Shown: positions 30,701-41,799, numbered from the stretch's first letter. The stretch: DNA of 64,000 nt from Oreohelix idahoensis (GCA_024509875.1 JAMPIV010000293.1:192103-256102), one strand, 5' to 3'. Numbers and translations are program-made. The notes: a model not told the origin generated them from the sequence alone.

Positions 30701-32718
30701 CAGTCCTCTTTGCCTATAGAGAGGTTCCCAACGAGCATACAGGGTTTTCTCCTTTCGAACTTGTCTTTGGCGCGCAACCGCGCGGGCCAATGTCCTTGTT
30801 ACACGATTTGATAACTTCCGATAATATTGACGATGATACACAATCGTCATATGAATATGTTATAGCTCTTAGAGAAAAGATTATCGAATCGTGCAGGTTA
30901 GCAACTTCATCTTCCGAATTTGCGAAAGAAAAAGCTAGGCGATTTGCTAATAAGAAAAGACGCCTACGTCAACTTTGTCCTGGAGACAAAGCATATGTCT
31001 TACTGCCCTCAAGAGAGAATAGACTTCTCATTTCTTGGAAGGGTCCATACACTATAGTCTCGAAAATTTCTGATGTCGACTATATTGTCGATGTGGATGG
31101 AAGGCATAAAACCTTCCATATAAATATGTTAACAGAGTTTATTGAACGTCCAGACTATTTACAGCCTATTTTCCAGGCGACGGACGACTCTCCAGTTCAA
31201 CATGGTCACATCTCATCCCTGTCTGTTATACAGGATGAGGAAACTATTTTTTCTGACGTGAACTTACCTCTTCCTACGATTCCACTTACTTCAACGGAAT
31301 CGTGGAGAGACGTTACAGTCTCTTCCAACTTGTCTTTTGAGGAACAACGTCAAGTATCCTCTACGTTACAATCATATCAGGATGTCCTTACCGACATTCC
31401 TGGACACACAGATGTCATAGAACATGACATCATACTTACTGATCGTAATCCGATCAGAGTAAGACCATACCCAATACCTATTCATTTTCAAGCACAAGTC
31501 GAGAAAGAATTGGATGAAATGATTCAACTACAAATAATTGAACCATCCACTTCAGCTTATTCTTCGTCAATAGTTATTGTTCGAAAGAAAGACAATAACA
31601 TACGTCTTTGCGTTGATTATCGCAAATTAAATCAAGTTACGAAGTTCGATGCTGAACCTATGCCGTTATTAGATGATCTACTTATTAGACTTTCTAAAGC
31701 TAAATTCTTTACTAAACTAGACTTGTCGAAAGGTTATTGGCAAGTCCCACTGACGGAACACGCCAAACCTCTCACTGCTGCTTTTTCGACACCTAGGGGT
31801 CTGTTTCAATGGAATTTTATGCCTTTCGGGCTTATGAACGCCCCAGCGACTTTCGTACGCATGATGCGACGAATTCTATCAGATCGTGCAGATGTCATTG
31901 CATATTTAGACGACATCTGTCTTTTCAGCGATACTTGGGAAGAACACTATGTGGGTCTGAAGGAATTGCTATCTACTCTACGTGAGCATAGTTTGACTGC
32001 TAAACCCTCTAAAGCTTTTGTTGGGTTTAGTGAAATTTCCTTCCTAGGTCATCGAGTTGGTCATGGTCTGTTGAAGACAGAGGACCAAAACATTTCAAAG
32101 ATATTAAATATCTCGGTTCCGAAGACAAAAAAGCAAGTGCGTAGTCTCTTGGGATTGATACAATTCTATGGAAGATTCATTGAGAATCTGTCCTCCATTA
32201 TGGCACCACTTTCAACGTTATTGAAAAAAGGTTCTCCTAATATGGTGCGTTGGTCCCAAGAATGCCAATCTTCATTGGATCAGGTTAAGAATTTGTTCTC
32301 ATCTCATCCTATCTTAAGACTACCGACGATTGATAAGACTTTTGTCCTTCGTAGTGATGCCTCTTCCACTGGCATTGGAGCGGCACTAATGCAGGAATAT
32401 TCAGGAACTCTGCATCCTGTAATGTATATTTCTAGGAAGCTGAATGCGGCAGAAAGGAATTACTCGGTTTTGGACCGTGAATTGTTGGCTATGGTTTGGT
32501 CCATTCTTAAGCTACAAAGGTTCCTTCTGGGCGCGCATTTCTTTATGGAAACCGACCAAAAAGCTCTTACGGCTATGCAAAGTAAGGATTTGAAGAGCTC
32601 GAGATCTACTCGTTATGCTATTGCTCTTCAGCCTTTCCATTTCACGGTGCGAGCTATCCGTGGTTCGGATAATGTGATGGCGGACATATTGTCTAGATGC
32701 CCACATGATTCCAGTTAA
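27790..32718 (+). CDS. Gag-Pol polyprotein of element B (gag-PR-IN-RT-RNase H)
   Basis: One uninterrupted 1642-codon frame. Residues ~25-155 form a charged coiled coil; ~160-330 a SCAN-like capsid (YRLRFRTMLP...FVTKIRRTFTRWVEL...YCCQYATAH); ~415-500 an RG/N-rich basic segment with NNYRGNDS repeats instead of a classical zinc knuckle. The protease has FDSG (D583). The integrase zinc head uses H778/H785/C815/C818, and the catalytic core D848, D908, E944 (35 residues between the last two) is followed by GPY at 1085-1087. RT has D1311 and YLDD at 1372-1375; RNase H has D1523, E1564 and D1589. All key residues are present, so the protein may be active. Integrase before RT is the Gmr1-type order. 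No env frame follows. Confidence 0.96.
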   Translation: MSTLDYFITQGRALDKTGQQLEQWAVAQYDKALAAEEKKAQAEEKKAQAEEKRLEREAAAEQKRLDREADMAAEQKKLQMQVEERRFEAEQKRLDKEAAAEERKAQAAAEERKAKAEAEIRKMEHEERKQKMELDEKLATLELEKLKLASTGAQQTTSSTTREFVSRIKLPHFNPLKDDVADYLDRFQFLCDTHNIKKEKYVEQLMPFFTGDTVTTLMTIDEHERTNYDVVRAALLKKYQLKKEDYRLRFRTMLPENGVDFSDFVTKIRRTFTRWVELSQIEKTYEGLMDLLLRDKVLSSVNDSFLAFLHERKPKNLKEMEEYCCQYATAHPHATVSNSKVKEGLPAASATPYGPNFKKKFQGAQQNWNRGSNQNYTQKRSNPTHDGSSSMQWRQDGSSRNFSGNNLRHFRKGYPNNNYSNFRGNHSRRQDYDDGEFRNRDSNRNDDYNRQYDNNYRGNDSRNNYRGNDSQNNYRGNDNRGRPRFNKKRPYQQANSAQQEFDGACNTVNDSGNSRAITGCAFDFGRATECPQCLTLFDSSTVSTLSCGHPLPALPATVAHDGRGSLILDKGLINDRLVSVLFDSGCTTVGVKESLIDPCCATGKTIKCVTFGGTMESYPTAIIRIDTPFFTGDVHACLLPNPIADLIIGRIHGVKECTPQQISSWEEKNIQTVNAVMTRAQALNPPTSSDNSNEVDSQDEHLVISHDSFVKRQEEDPSLKKYFLLAKKGDPNQNTNHKSYITMKNGILVRMVQHSDKSMHSQILVPKCMRALILRHAHDSQCAGHMGFSRTKTRVLASFFWPFVNKDIRIYCRSCKICQEVKSRGPRHAAPIQAADIPIRPFQKMAIDIIGPFKIKSARGHQFILTCVDMCTRWPEAIPLKSISTVDIADALWLVFSRLGFPGEILSDHGTQLISDVMSQVMATLDIKRSLSSIYHPMSNGLVERLNRTLKNLLGKITEDHPEDWDRVLPAVLFAYREVPNEHTGFSPFELVFGAQPRGPMSLLHDLITSDNIDDDTQSSYEYVIALREKIIESCRLATSSSEFAKEKARRFANKKRRLRQLCPGDKAYVLLPSRENRLLISWKGPYTIVSKISDVDYIVDVDGRHKTFHINMLTEFIERPDYLQPIFQATDDSPVQHGHISSLSVIQDEETIFSDVNLPLPTIPLTSTESWRDVTVSSNLSFEEQRQVSSTLQSYQDVLTDIPGHTDVIEHDIILTDRNPIRVRPYPIPIHFQAQVEKELDEMIQLQIIEPSTSAYSSSIVIVRKKDNNIRLCVDYRKLNQVTKFDAEPMPLLDDLLIRLSKAKFFTKLDLSKGYWQVPLTEHAKPLTAAFSTPRGLFQWNFMPFGLMNAPATFVRMMRRILSDRADVIAYLDDICLFSDTWEEHYVGLKELLSTLREHSLTAKPSKAFVGFSEISFLGHRVGHGLLKTEDQNISKILNISVPKTKKQVRSLLGLIQFYGRFIENLSSIMAPLSTLLKKGSPNMVRWSQECQSSLDQVKNLFSSHPILRLPTIDKTFVLRSDASSTGIGAALMQEYSGTLHPVMYISRKLNAAERNYSVLDRELLAMVWSILKLQRFLLGAHFFMETDQKALTAMQSKDLKSSRSTRYAIALQPFHFTVRAIRGSDNVMADILSRCPHDSS

Positions 32719-33130
32719 ATCTTGTGTCCTAGTTTTTCCTGATATATTTTCAGACTTAGGTCTGTCCTTAATATCATAATATGTTGTAATACAAATGTAT
32801 TTGGATGATGTTTAGATAATTTAACAAATTTCATTTTGTCCATCCATCAGTGATATGTTGCTAAAATAGCATTGACATTTGTATATTGCTATGGTTATAT
32901 TATTTAGTAATGTTTGATATATGATTGGTATTGCCAGCAACTTAGGTTTCTTGAATGGTATCCCTTAGTTTGTTTGGCTTAAAGGAAATATGTTCTCCTA
33001 TGTTGGGAGATGATTTGTACCCTCTTCTATTGTACCTGATATTAGGTTCATTGTTTGCATGAGCACAGAAGTGATACTGGTGCTATCTTGCTCATGAACA
33101 TATAAAAAAAAAAAAATTGCATTTTTTTTT
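32719..33130 (+). other. 3' untranslated region of element B
   Basis: AT-rich, no frame; ends in an A/T homopolymer stretch just before the polypurine tract. Confidence 0.75.
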
Positions 33131-33150
33131 TTACAGGGGGGTGGTAGTAA
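33131..33150 (+). promoter_or_regulatory. Polypurine tract of element B
   Basis: ACAGGGGGGTGGTAGTAA directly precedes the 3' LTR start TGTTGCTG. Confidence 0.75.
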
Positions 33151-34296
33151 TGTTGCTGTCATTTTCGACGGAGTCATCTGTCAAGTTATTTGCTTATGTT
33201 TGTATCATAAGAATAATTGTGTCTTTACCTGCGATGTCAGGTTGATTAGGGGTTGTCTTCCCTTGTTTATTCATTCATTGTGTTTGACCTTTAGGGTCAG
33301 AGGTTGACAGTTCGGCGTAGGCCTATGGGAAGGTTTTTTTAAGCGGGAGTGAGATATACTTCCGGGAAGCCGGGAGGTCCTGTTTTTCTGAAGGGACCAA
33401 GAGTCCATTGTTTTTCGGGGAGAATCTTCGAAGTAACTGCTATGGCAGTTTTCCCCAGTGAATCTCTGTGCGTCGGGATGACGACAGAATTCCTTGTTTA
33501 GTTCTGAGGATTCATTTTCCAGGTAATACCGACCTTTATGCATTATTACGCTTTTCGGTGGCAGAACATGTAAAGGATTACCTAGGGTGAACAGCAGCTC
33601 ACTGATCCGCCATTTCAGAACTTATATATTTGTGCTCGAGGTAGCCATCCAAGACTGTTAGTCTTATATTGTCCAGAAAGCCAGTGACGAAGATATATTG
33701 TGGGAGCCGCAGATTGGCGGAACTTCTATCTACAATAAGTATTACTGCAGGGTTGATGATAACCTATTTAACAGAAGTACACGGCCGACGTCAGAACGAG
33801 GCCTGTGCTTTTGGCTGTTATACTACAGCCTGATATGTGCAATTGGCGGGGAGTGCCAAGTTGCACCTGTGTGTCAAAGTAACTAAGGCATCTGACGCGT
33901 TTAGTCAGAGACGCCAAGGGCGACGCTACGAACTGTCATTATTGAAGAACTTTGCTATTGACCATGCACGTCTATCTGATGTTTACCTTTTTGAATGCCA
34001 AATGTATACCTATCGATGTCAGGTCAGCATGACCTTGTTACACTGACTGTTCCTGTTGATACTATGTGTGTTCCCGTCAATAAATGTCTTGAAACATGCC
34101 TGCAGTGTCAAAGCATCCTTGATTACTGCATGTGAGAGTATGGGTTGCAGGATCTACATCTATACGAGCCTAAACACATTCGCGGCTTCATTCGCACCCA
34201 CACTCAATTCATCATACGCTCGCACTACACATCTAACAACATGTATACTGTCTTGGGCCAGTGATCACATCAACAAAGAAAAAAAAGACAGTTACA
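33151..34296 (+). repeat. 3' LTR of element B
   Basis: Near-identical to 25078-26222. Ends GTTACA followed by the target duplication GTCAC. Confidence 0.94.
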
Positions 34297-34644
34297 GTCA
34301 CATTCTGCTGTTTCGATAGGCGCTGAAAAAAATTGCGCTCCTTGTTTTCATAACTGGGGTGTTTTGTTTGTAAATGCCGCAAGCATGCTACCATTGGATA
34401 ATACTTCCCGACACACTACACAGTGGGGCTTAGCACAGTCCTCATCTCCTATAAACGAAAACCCATACTTCATGTATTCGTCACTGTATTTTCTCTTTTT
34501 AGCTTTATGTAAAACTGAAGATCGTGTCTTTCCACTATCCTGCACCAAAGTCTTAGGCGTGTCCTGAGAAGTACTTGGCGATTGATCACATTCCACATTA
34601 TGTTTCAGCTTTTTTACTGTGCCGGTTTTCAACCACTGATCCAT
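34297..34644 (-). pseudogene. hAT transposase N-terminus (BED-type zinc finger)
   Basis: Starts MDQWLKTGTVKKLKHNVECD and includes RKYSDEYMKYGFSFIGDEDC and CVVCREVLSNGSM, the start of a BED/ZBED-type zinc finger. Near 34350 the frame shifts: HPSYENKERNFFQRL, the expected continuation, is in another phase. Interrupted at 34297 by the Gypsy element; continues at 25077. Confidence 0.85.
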
Positions 34645-35181
34645 ATCTGATAGTACACGAATTGAACAATTAATCACTTTAAGTTAAGTTAAAACAATGA
34701 CAAAAACTAGTGTATATAGAAACACTGTCTCACTGTCTCACGTTTGTAAAATTTGGATCAAGAATCGACACTATTACTTCCGGGACATTAGACGTTCATA
34801 GATAGTGTGGAAGATCAAACAAGTCATATTTTTGATGAAATATTCAACGGCACAACTATAATCCCATAGTCATCATAATGAAGACAATTGTGTAAAAATA
34901 TTGAATTGTGGTCACACGAAACACCATAGATTTTCACACACGCCAGTCCAAGCAGACAGCACGCCAGTGGCGCGCAAGAAAAACGGCGGAGATTGTCTCA
35001 CACAGTTCATGTACTATAATATAGCGTTGAATTAATTTCACAACTTTTGACTTGTCTTTTACACTGTTGACATATGTATCTTATTTCTGCCATTACTCAA
35101 TTTTTTTCGCGTACCCCTGAACGTCCTGTCGCGTACCCCCAGGGGTACGCGTACCACAGGTTGGGAACCGCTGGTTTATGT

Positions 35182-36430
35182 CAATGAGTACCTTTCTGTG
35201 CAAGTCTGCTACAGTAGAACTATTTGAAAGGCAAGCAAGTGGTTCTGTAAAGTTTCGTTATTTTTAATGTTTGCATCATTGTGTCATGGCACGCTGTGTT
35301 CAACCAAGACACAATTTCAGTCCGTTATATTAACGAGCGTACACAATTTAAATACTCCTAATATAAGAGACCGAGTCAATGTGTTGAGCTGTATTCCACA
35401 TAAAATACTCTTATTTCTTATGATGGAACCGCAAAAGCAATTTTTTTCTGCTTCCGAGTTTTAGCAAGAAGCTAATTAATAAGACACATTCTCCCTTTCC
35501 GACCTTGCGCACCAAGAAAGAATAGTCCAACTCCTTCTTTTTTTAACGTGTTGTGATGAAATCAGTTGTGCCCTTTTCATCATTTTCGTTCTCTCCTGCT
35601 TTATTAACTTATTTCTTCATTTTTCACACTCATCCTATTATTTGGCATATTTTATGTACCTACATTCGTGCCTAATCACTCCCAGACCTGTTAACGTTTC
35701 ACTATGGGAAAAGTAGTATTGCAAGGCTAATTAGACAGGTCAGCGGATAACACTTCTATCACTGTCGTCTAGCCACCTTTGATAGAGACGGTCATTGTTG
35801 ACACAAGCTGGTATCGTACGATCGAAGGTTAGAAAGCTAGATTGTCAGTCTGGGAAATCCGTCTGTGAGATGTACGTAAACACAGGTGATAATATGTAAT
35901 CGCTTCCAATGGCCCATCTCTGTATCAGTAACACAGATAACCCGTCTGGAGAGATTATGTTGGGAAAGTTAGTAGCCACGAAATACGTTCACCGATGTGT
36001 TTGTAACTTTGCACAAATGCAATTGGAAGTATTTCTGTCATATTTGAAAGAGGTCACGAGTTTAAATTTTAAAATTGATATTTTAGAACACGCGGGGGAA
36101 TAGTAATGATTTAACACCCCGACCCACATACTTCTAAAGAGACAGGATTGATCTAAATCGAGAGCCTGAAATAAATTTTAGTTCTCATTGGCAAGTTTGT
36201 CTTAAATACCAATATGGGACTTGGACTGAGAAATTGAAATATAATCTAGCGGTCGGAGACACAAATCAGACTGCATTTTCCACAACCGTCAAGTAACAAC
36301 TCTCATTAGCCAGAGAGAAGGAGCGAACAAAGAATTCCAAAATTAAAAATGACAGATCGAAATACCTGGGCGTCTTTATAACGTAAAAGAGGAGCCGCAA
36401 TTTTAAAGACAAAGACTAGAAACTTAAGGA
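35182..36430. other. No gene recognised; other half of the direct-repeat pair
   Basis: 35430-35555 repeats 22590-22720. The rest is unassigned. Confidence 0.5.
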
Positions 36431-36502
36431 ATCAAAAACACAAGTCAATAGAGGGATTCTGACACCACCCCAGACCGAGTGTTCGAAGCATTAAATCAAA
36501 GT

Positions 36503-36804
36503 TGGGACCAAAGATGCAGCAATAGAGAATGCAGTCAGCGACCCATAGCTTGACTGCTTGCATCAGGTTCAGCGAACCAGAGCTGACCAAGACCCTACTC
36601 CACCTCCACGTGGTGGTCCTGGAAACAGGCTGCATCAATGCAGTCTGGCTGAGTGAGTAGGGATCGAAGAAGGAAGGCTAACCCGGTCCTAAAAATGCCG
36701 TGCTGAAGTCGGATGTGTCGGTCGAAAGGCGCAAATATCGCAGCTTCGCTGTAAACAGACACAACGCAACCAACGTCCTTTTCAGGACGAACGAGGAAGA
36801 AGGA
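36503..36804 (+). repeat. Interspersed repeat R300, copy 1
   Basis: Shares GCGAACCAGAGCTGACCAAG, CACCTCCACGTGGTGGTCCT and GGCGCAAATATCG(C/T)AGCTTC with 42269-42544 in the same orientation. Class unknown; probably the 3' part of a retroelement. Confidence 0.8.
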
Positions 36805-38290
36805 GAAGAAATCAAAGTTGCTGTGTCCATTCTACTGTGCCAGGAGATTTTATATCCCATTTGGGGTGAGTGTAAAATATATATTTTTAAAAAAAAAACG
36901 TGCATTTGACATATCTGTACTTGCTAAGTGATTATACCAGTCATAGGAGGCTGGCAACCTCAACATGTGAACATTAACATACTGTTAATGTCACATATAT
37001 ATGTAGATAGTGCAGCAGTGACCCGTCCACCTTGCTTCCCCATCTAAGTTGTATAATCTTTGCTACGCAAAACCATGCAATTCGCTGACGGAATTACTCA
37101 CTGTTGAAGCCACGCCTATTTCTTCTGGTTACAGGCGCTGACAAGCGTTTACTTACGTTCGTACAGGCTAAGATAACAGTCAGCGAAAGCATAATTCGCA
37201 AATCATAAATTATCACACGAGCTGATTTGGCAATTAGCATTGTTGACAGACAACGGAGAGCGTGGATAGATAATTGAGTTCTTTGAAAGAGAGGAGAAGG
37301 GTAGGAGTTTGGCCGCTAACGGTTTGATGTCCAACATTTCAGGGGACTTAAGCAAATGCAAAAAAGGAGATAATAAGATTTACCGACCACATTCGTTTGT
37401 CCGTGATCCCAGTGGGACTTAAATATCTGATCTACAGCAGAAAGACGATATCAAAGACGGTCTGTTCGCTTAGCAAACGTCTATGTTGTTGGTCGGCATC
37501 AGTGAGCAGAAAATCTTATCTCGGGAGTCGAACGCGTTGATTTTCCCTGATACGGCCGAAGGCGCGATTTCTCGCACCAGTAAGTGGAATAACACCATTT
37601 CTGTATAAATACTTCGTACTCTCAAAGTCAGTATCTAGTCGCTTCGGAATTTTTTTGAAATATCTAGCTCGCCATTCTAGAGCCATTGTAAAAAGTGGAT
37701 GATTAAATTTCGTGGAATTTGTTTCATTTTTCTGATTTGCGGTAATATATATTAGCATTTAAGTGATTTAAGTTCCTCGTTATAATTCACTGAGATTTTC
37801 TATGTGTTAATTGACTAGCGTAGTAAATGGCGCACAGCTAAATTTCTCCAGTGTAATGTAAATTTAATCACTCGCTATCACCCAGAAAGAGATGTTTTAA
37901 TTGACTAATAAATACACTAGGCGACTAAATATTGACGGAATATAAATTTACTTCTACACTTCTAATTCATTACGTGTAGTTGTGTAAGTGACCAATGTTG
38001 CGTGCATATTTTTGACGCACATATTACAAAAAAATCGATATGGTTATTTAATATGGGAAAAATATAGTCATGCATCCATCTGTGTATGAAAATGCTGTTT
38101 ATTGTAAAAGCGAGATAATCCATGTTTGATTCACACTTTTGATTATAGGAGTAATCGGTCTGGATATCGATCCAGCGCAAGAATAGTACGCTTGCGTTTG
38201 TACTTAATTTTAGGGCCAGAAAATATATTAATTTGCTTATTGTGTTTATGGCCTGAATTCATATGTATTACATATTATTAGTACAAGTAG
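36805..38290. other. No gene recognised
   Basis: Unassigned intronic sequence; no frame with recognisable motifs. Confidence 0.5.
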
Positions 38291-38298
38291 AATCAGTC

Positions 38299-38718
38299 CT
38301 ATATTGTATATTTTGGATGGGTATGAGGGACTAGATTCTTGTTAGCGGAAGTATGAGTTGTCTTAACAAGTCGTGATGAGTTCCGATGTACTGCTAAGAA
38401 TGGCGGGGTACGTTTTTCAAGAGCTGGTCCCTTCGTCAAGAAAAAATGTCTTACGAAGTGGTTTTTTCTTCTGGAGGAGATAGTGTCTCTACGATAGTTT
38501 GTGTTAGAGACTCTCCTTATGTCAGTATATAGATGATTCGGACTCCAGGTAAACCCAGCTCGTATTTTTGATGATCTCTCGTCGGTTAGGCCTAGCTTGA
38601 CTTTTGGGTGCTTCGATATGCTAGTGTCGTGTTTTGTATCGACGAAGATGACAGATTTTCCTGCAGCGGTTATGGCTACGTGAACTAACCTGATCACCGT
38701 AGTGCTGCATGGAACCAT
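38299..38718 (-). other. Unassigned 139-codon open frame
   Basis: Minus-strand frame starting MVPCSTTVIRLVHVAITAAG and ending NLVPHTHPKYTI. It is rich in basic residues, with no domain I recognise. It may be a chance frame or a remnant of an unknown element; no splice or repeat evidence supports either. Confidence 0.15.
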
Positions 38719-39822
38719 TTATGAAATCCTTTATATATCCATTGTAAATTAACTTTGGCTGATATTCTTCCTATGAATGAGTGAACGACAACTCAGGAAG
38801 GTAGCCATGTTGGATTTCGGTCATCGTCTGTTTTGATCACTGCCAAGAGAACAGATTATTTATCTTATTATCGGACAGTGACAGAGAGATCTCAATCCTG
38901 CTAGAAACCCCCTTTTCGTGGTTTCATAAGATGATGTATCATGACATTGAACTTTGATGTACTACCCATTATTTCTGCATGTGTCATGACTTCAGATCTG
39001 CTATGTATACCTACAAATTGTTATGTCAACAAAGCCTGATGTACTCGTATGTCCCAGTGTGTACGTCTGAATAAATTGAGTAAACTAAGATTCCAGCAGT
39101 CTGCATTGGTGCCTTGTAGACACATGTGTATGAGTGATTATATTGGTCAGCACACGAACAGTACACCATTCGCGGTAATCACACTCTACACTACTACTTC
39201 ATACATACACCATCCTGCGTCGGCTGAAGTGACCAAGTTTAGGGCCTGCTTCCCCTGGAGCCTTTGCCTTCCCTAACTCAGGACTAGGGTGAGTTACCCA
39301 TTTACAGCTGGGTAGACTGGAGCATGCCTGATCTCAACAACACACCACTCTTCCTTACAGAGCAGACAGACTGATACTTTACAGTGGTGTACTACAGGTG
39401 TAGTAAGAAATAACGTCTTTACACCAGTGTAATATCATATGGCGAAACAAATAGCTAGTAATGACAAGCGATATTTGTAAAGTAGTCATAATTAAATTAA
39501 CTCTGATATTGTGCGCTGAGAGTTTTTCCGGACGGGAGGGGAAAAGGCGCATACCTTAAACCCAACCAAGAACAGGTGAGCGAAGCGTGGTAAGATAGGT
39601 TAAGACACGCGTGCTTTTAATTTAATTAAATGATGGAGTGGAAAAGAGATCTTACCTTGCGCGTAATATGATAGGATATTGATATTGTGATTAAATGTTT
39701 TGTTTTCTCCTAAATTTAGTACTGATCACAAACCAGCCTGCCAGCGGTTTAAATACCACCATTAACAATTCTTAGTATTTATCGGGTCTTCGATGTTGAC
39801 CTGTGCGGTTCTCTTGCTTCAT

Positions 39823-39860
<38 letters not shown>

Positions 39861-40893
39861 CAAACTTATAAACATTAAGAATTAATTATAACTGGAGATA
39901 CAAAATACCCAGATTTTTCATTCAATTCTATCAGCCCGCTATGGCAAATATCTATACAACATTGTTTCCGACTACTGACCATTGTGTTGTCAAATGGATT
40001 TATCCAGAAAGAATACGTGGTTTCATAATCGGCACTCAACCCCCAGAGAGAGAAAAACCGAGAGGAGATAACTTCATCATCATTATTTTTCTAACAGTTT
40101 ACCCACCAGACATTTCCTTTAACTATTGGAAGTACTATCTACTGTCCACTGTGAACACTAGATCGTGGTAAATATTTTGCTACCTGAACTATCTGACGTG
40201 ACATTATCATATCCAATTCTCACCACCAAAGTAGGCGTTCCCCATTAGGAGAATTAATTATTCGTGGAGGAACTGGGGCTCACTTCGGAGAAGCACAACA
40301 CTAGATTTTGTTACATGTACACTGATGGTTATGTTTAAGATGTTGTTAACGAACTAGTAGGTAAGCGAGATTGTATGCGGCCACAGAGTGTGAGGAAGAG
40401 GAGTGAATATTTCTGTTTGTATAATCATTGTAACCACTTCTTTTTTTGTTCGCTAATACTGTTATTTTACAGGATAGATTTAGGAACTCTGTTCTTTACT
40501 TTATCGTCTATTTCTATACCCTAGCGTTAATCTTTGACCTTTTGGGGTTATTAACTTCTTGCGGGATCTTTTCTCAACATTGATATGGAAAAAAAACAAG
40601 CATTGGTAGCGTATGTATGTACTTATATGTTTGTGTATGTGTGTGTGTTTTCCTTGTTCCAATGCATGTCTTTTTTTTTTGGGTCCTTGTATTTGCAGTC
40701 AAGTTTCTTTAGAATGTTGATGACTGAATTGTAATGTCCATTACGTGAAATTTTTCATTTGTATTGTGAAAAAATTTACTTTAGATAATTAAAAAAATAA
40801 GTAAATAACAAACATTTTGACTTTCCAAAACTACGGTGCATATTCTGCAAAGGCAAAACGTACACAAAACATATAGTCCACTAAGTCACACAG
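38719..40893. other. No gene; a SINE fragment and a GA microsatellite
   Basis: 39224-39330 is a minus-strand fragment of SINE family 2 (TTACCCATTTACAGCTGGGT). 39829-39858 is (AG)n. The remainder is unassigned. Confidence 0.6.
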
Positions 40894-40985
40894 TACAGGT
40901 ATTCATCGACGAATGACGGGGTTCAGTTCCGACGACTCCGTCGTAAGTCGAAGTGGTCGTAAGTCGAATCACCCCTTAAATGTAT
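40894..40985 (+). mobile_element. Tigger-like terminal fragment
   Basis: TACAGGTATTCATCGACGAA, ACGGGGTTC and CGTCGTAAGTCGAAGTGGTC resemble the terminal region of Tigger/pogo elements (CAG...CGTCGxxxAACGACGGGG...CGTCGTxxGxCGAA). No opposite end was found. Confidence 0.45.
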
Positions 40986-41085
40986 TGACTTATCACATAT
41001 TTCCAGGTATGTATTCCATCATATCATCATTTGGTAAAATCGTACACAGTATAATAAATAGAATGATTGAAACAAAAGAAAAAAA

Positions 41086-41485
41086 TAAAATAAAAAATAA
41101 TTCCATATCCAGTGGACAGGATAGAACAATCACATCGTGTGAGATGAATTGCTTAAGAAGAATTATTAATGTTACCAGGAGAGACAGAATTAGAAAGAAC
41201 GACATCAGAAAAATTGTAGGAACTTTCCTGCTTCAAATGCACAGAGAGACAGAAAATAAAGTGGTTTGATCATCTCATGAGAACGGAACCCATTTACTAC
41301 TGCGTGCCTACTGGAATCCAAGATCTAGTTTATGGGGCATGCGGAAGACAACAAGGCAGATGGATAGACAATACTACAGGAATCCTATAACGACACGGGC
41401 TCATGTCAGCCAATGCGATAAACTTGGTTCAAGAGCGAAAACTTCATAACAGTGCTCCATCAGCAATGCACGTGACATGAAGAGG
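41086..41485 (+). pseudogene. LINE RT C-terminal remnant
   Basis: The + strand frame carries EMNCLRRIINVTRRDRIRKN and DIRKIVG, then in a shifted phase the WNPRSSLWG and TTRQMDRQYYRNP region, following the pattern 'EMKFLRRI-x-x-TRRDRIRN-x-x-IR...' of LINE polyprotein ends. Frameshifted and stop-containing. Confidence 0.6.
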
Positions 41486-41527
41486 TAAAACCACAATCTC
41501 TGGTGTAGATACTTCTTCTTCTTTGTT

Positions 41528-41760
41528 CATCCTCAGACGTCAACTTGAACATGTTCAAACAAACCAGTGCTCAGTCTGAGGTTGTTGACATCTCTGTAGA
41601 GCTTTTATAGAAATGGCACTGATGATGGCAATATACGCTTTCTCTGTTCCTGATATGTTAGGCACCTTTGAAGTAGAGGCTCAACAGTCATTATATCAGT
41701 GGCGCAGTTACACTCATCCAGGGCCCCTGGTATAAGAGGGCTAGAATAATTACTTTCTAT
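41528..41760 (-). mobile_element. LINE 3' end, same family as 9915-10145
   Basis: On the minus strand: DIMTVEPLLQRCLTYQEQRK, SSVPFL and KLYRDVNNLRLSTGLFEHVQ, aligning with the remnant at 9915-10145. Stops present. Confidence 0.6.
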
Positions 41761-41799
41761 CATGAAATTCGTCAAATGCTGCTAAGAAAAGCAGACTCC

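Larger units (their letters stand above)
25078..34296 (+). mobile_element. Gypsy element B (Gmr1-type), apparently intact
   Basis: LTRs 25078-26222 and 33151-34296 flank a leader, one gag-pol frame and a 3' untranslated stretch. The 5-bp duplication GTCAC (25073-25077, 34297-34301) marks insertion into the hAT transposase. The LTRs differ by about four substitutions and three single-base indels over ~1145 bp, implying recent insertion. It is sense relative to the filamin gene. Confidence 0.95.
22956..35173 (-). mobile_element. hAT transposon (ZBED-like), with nested Gypsy element and SINE
   Basis: Terminal inverted repeats CAGCGGTTCCCAACCT at 22956 and its complement ending AACCGCTG at 35173, flanked by a perfect 8-bp duplication GTTTATGT (22948-22955 and 35174-35181). 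The minus-strand transposase is split: N-terminus at about 34300-34644 and the rest at 23585-25077, with the Gypsy element B between. Without B and the SINE it would be about 2.7 kb. Confidence 0.93.

Noticed and set aside
36700..36909. Possible additional filamin exon (RTNEEEGEEIKVAVSIL...) with acceptor and donor-like borders
   Set aside because: Most of it is a copy of the interspersed repeat also present at 42269-42544, and the exon b to exon c junction already continues the protein.
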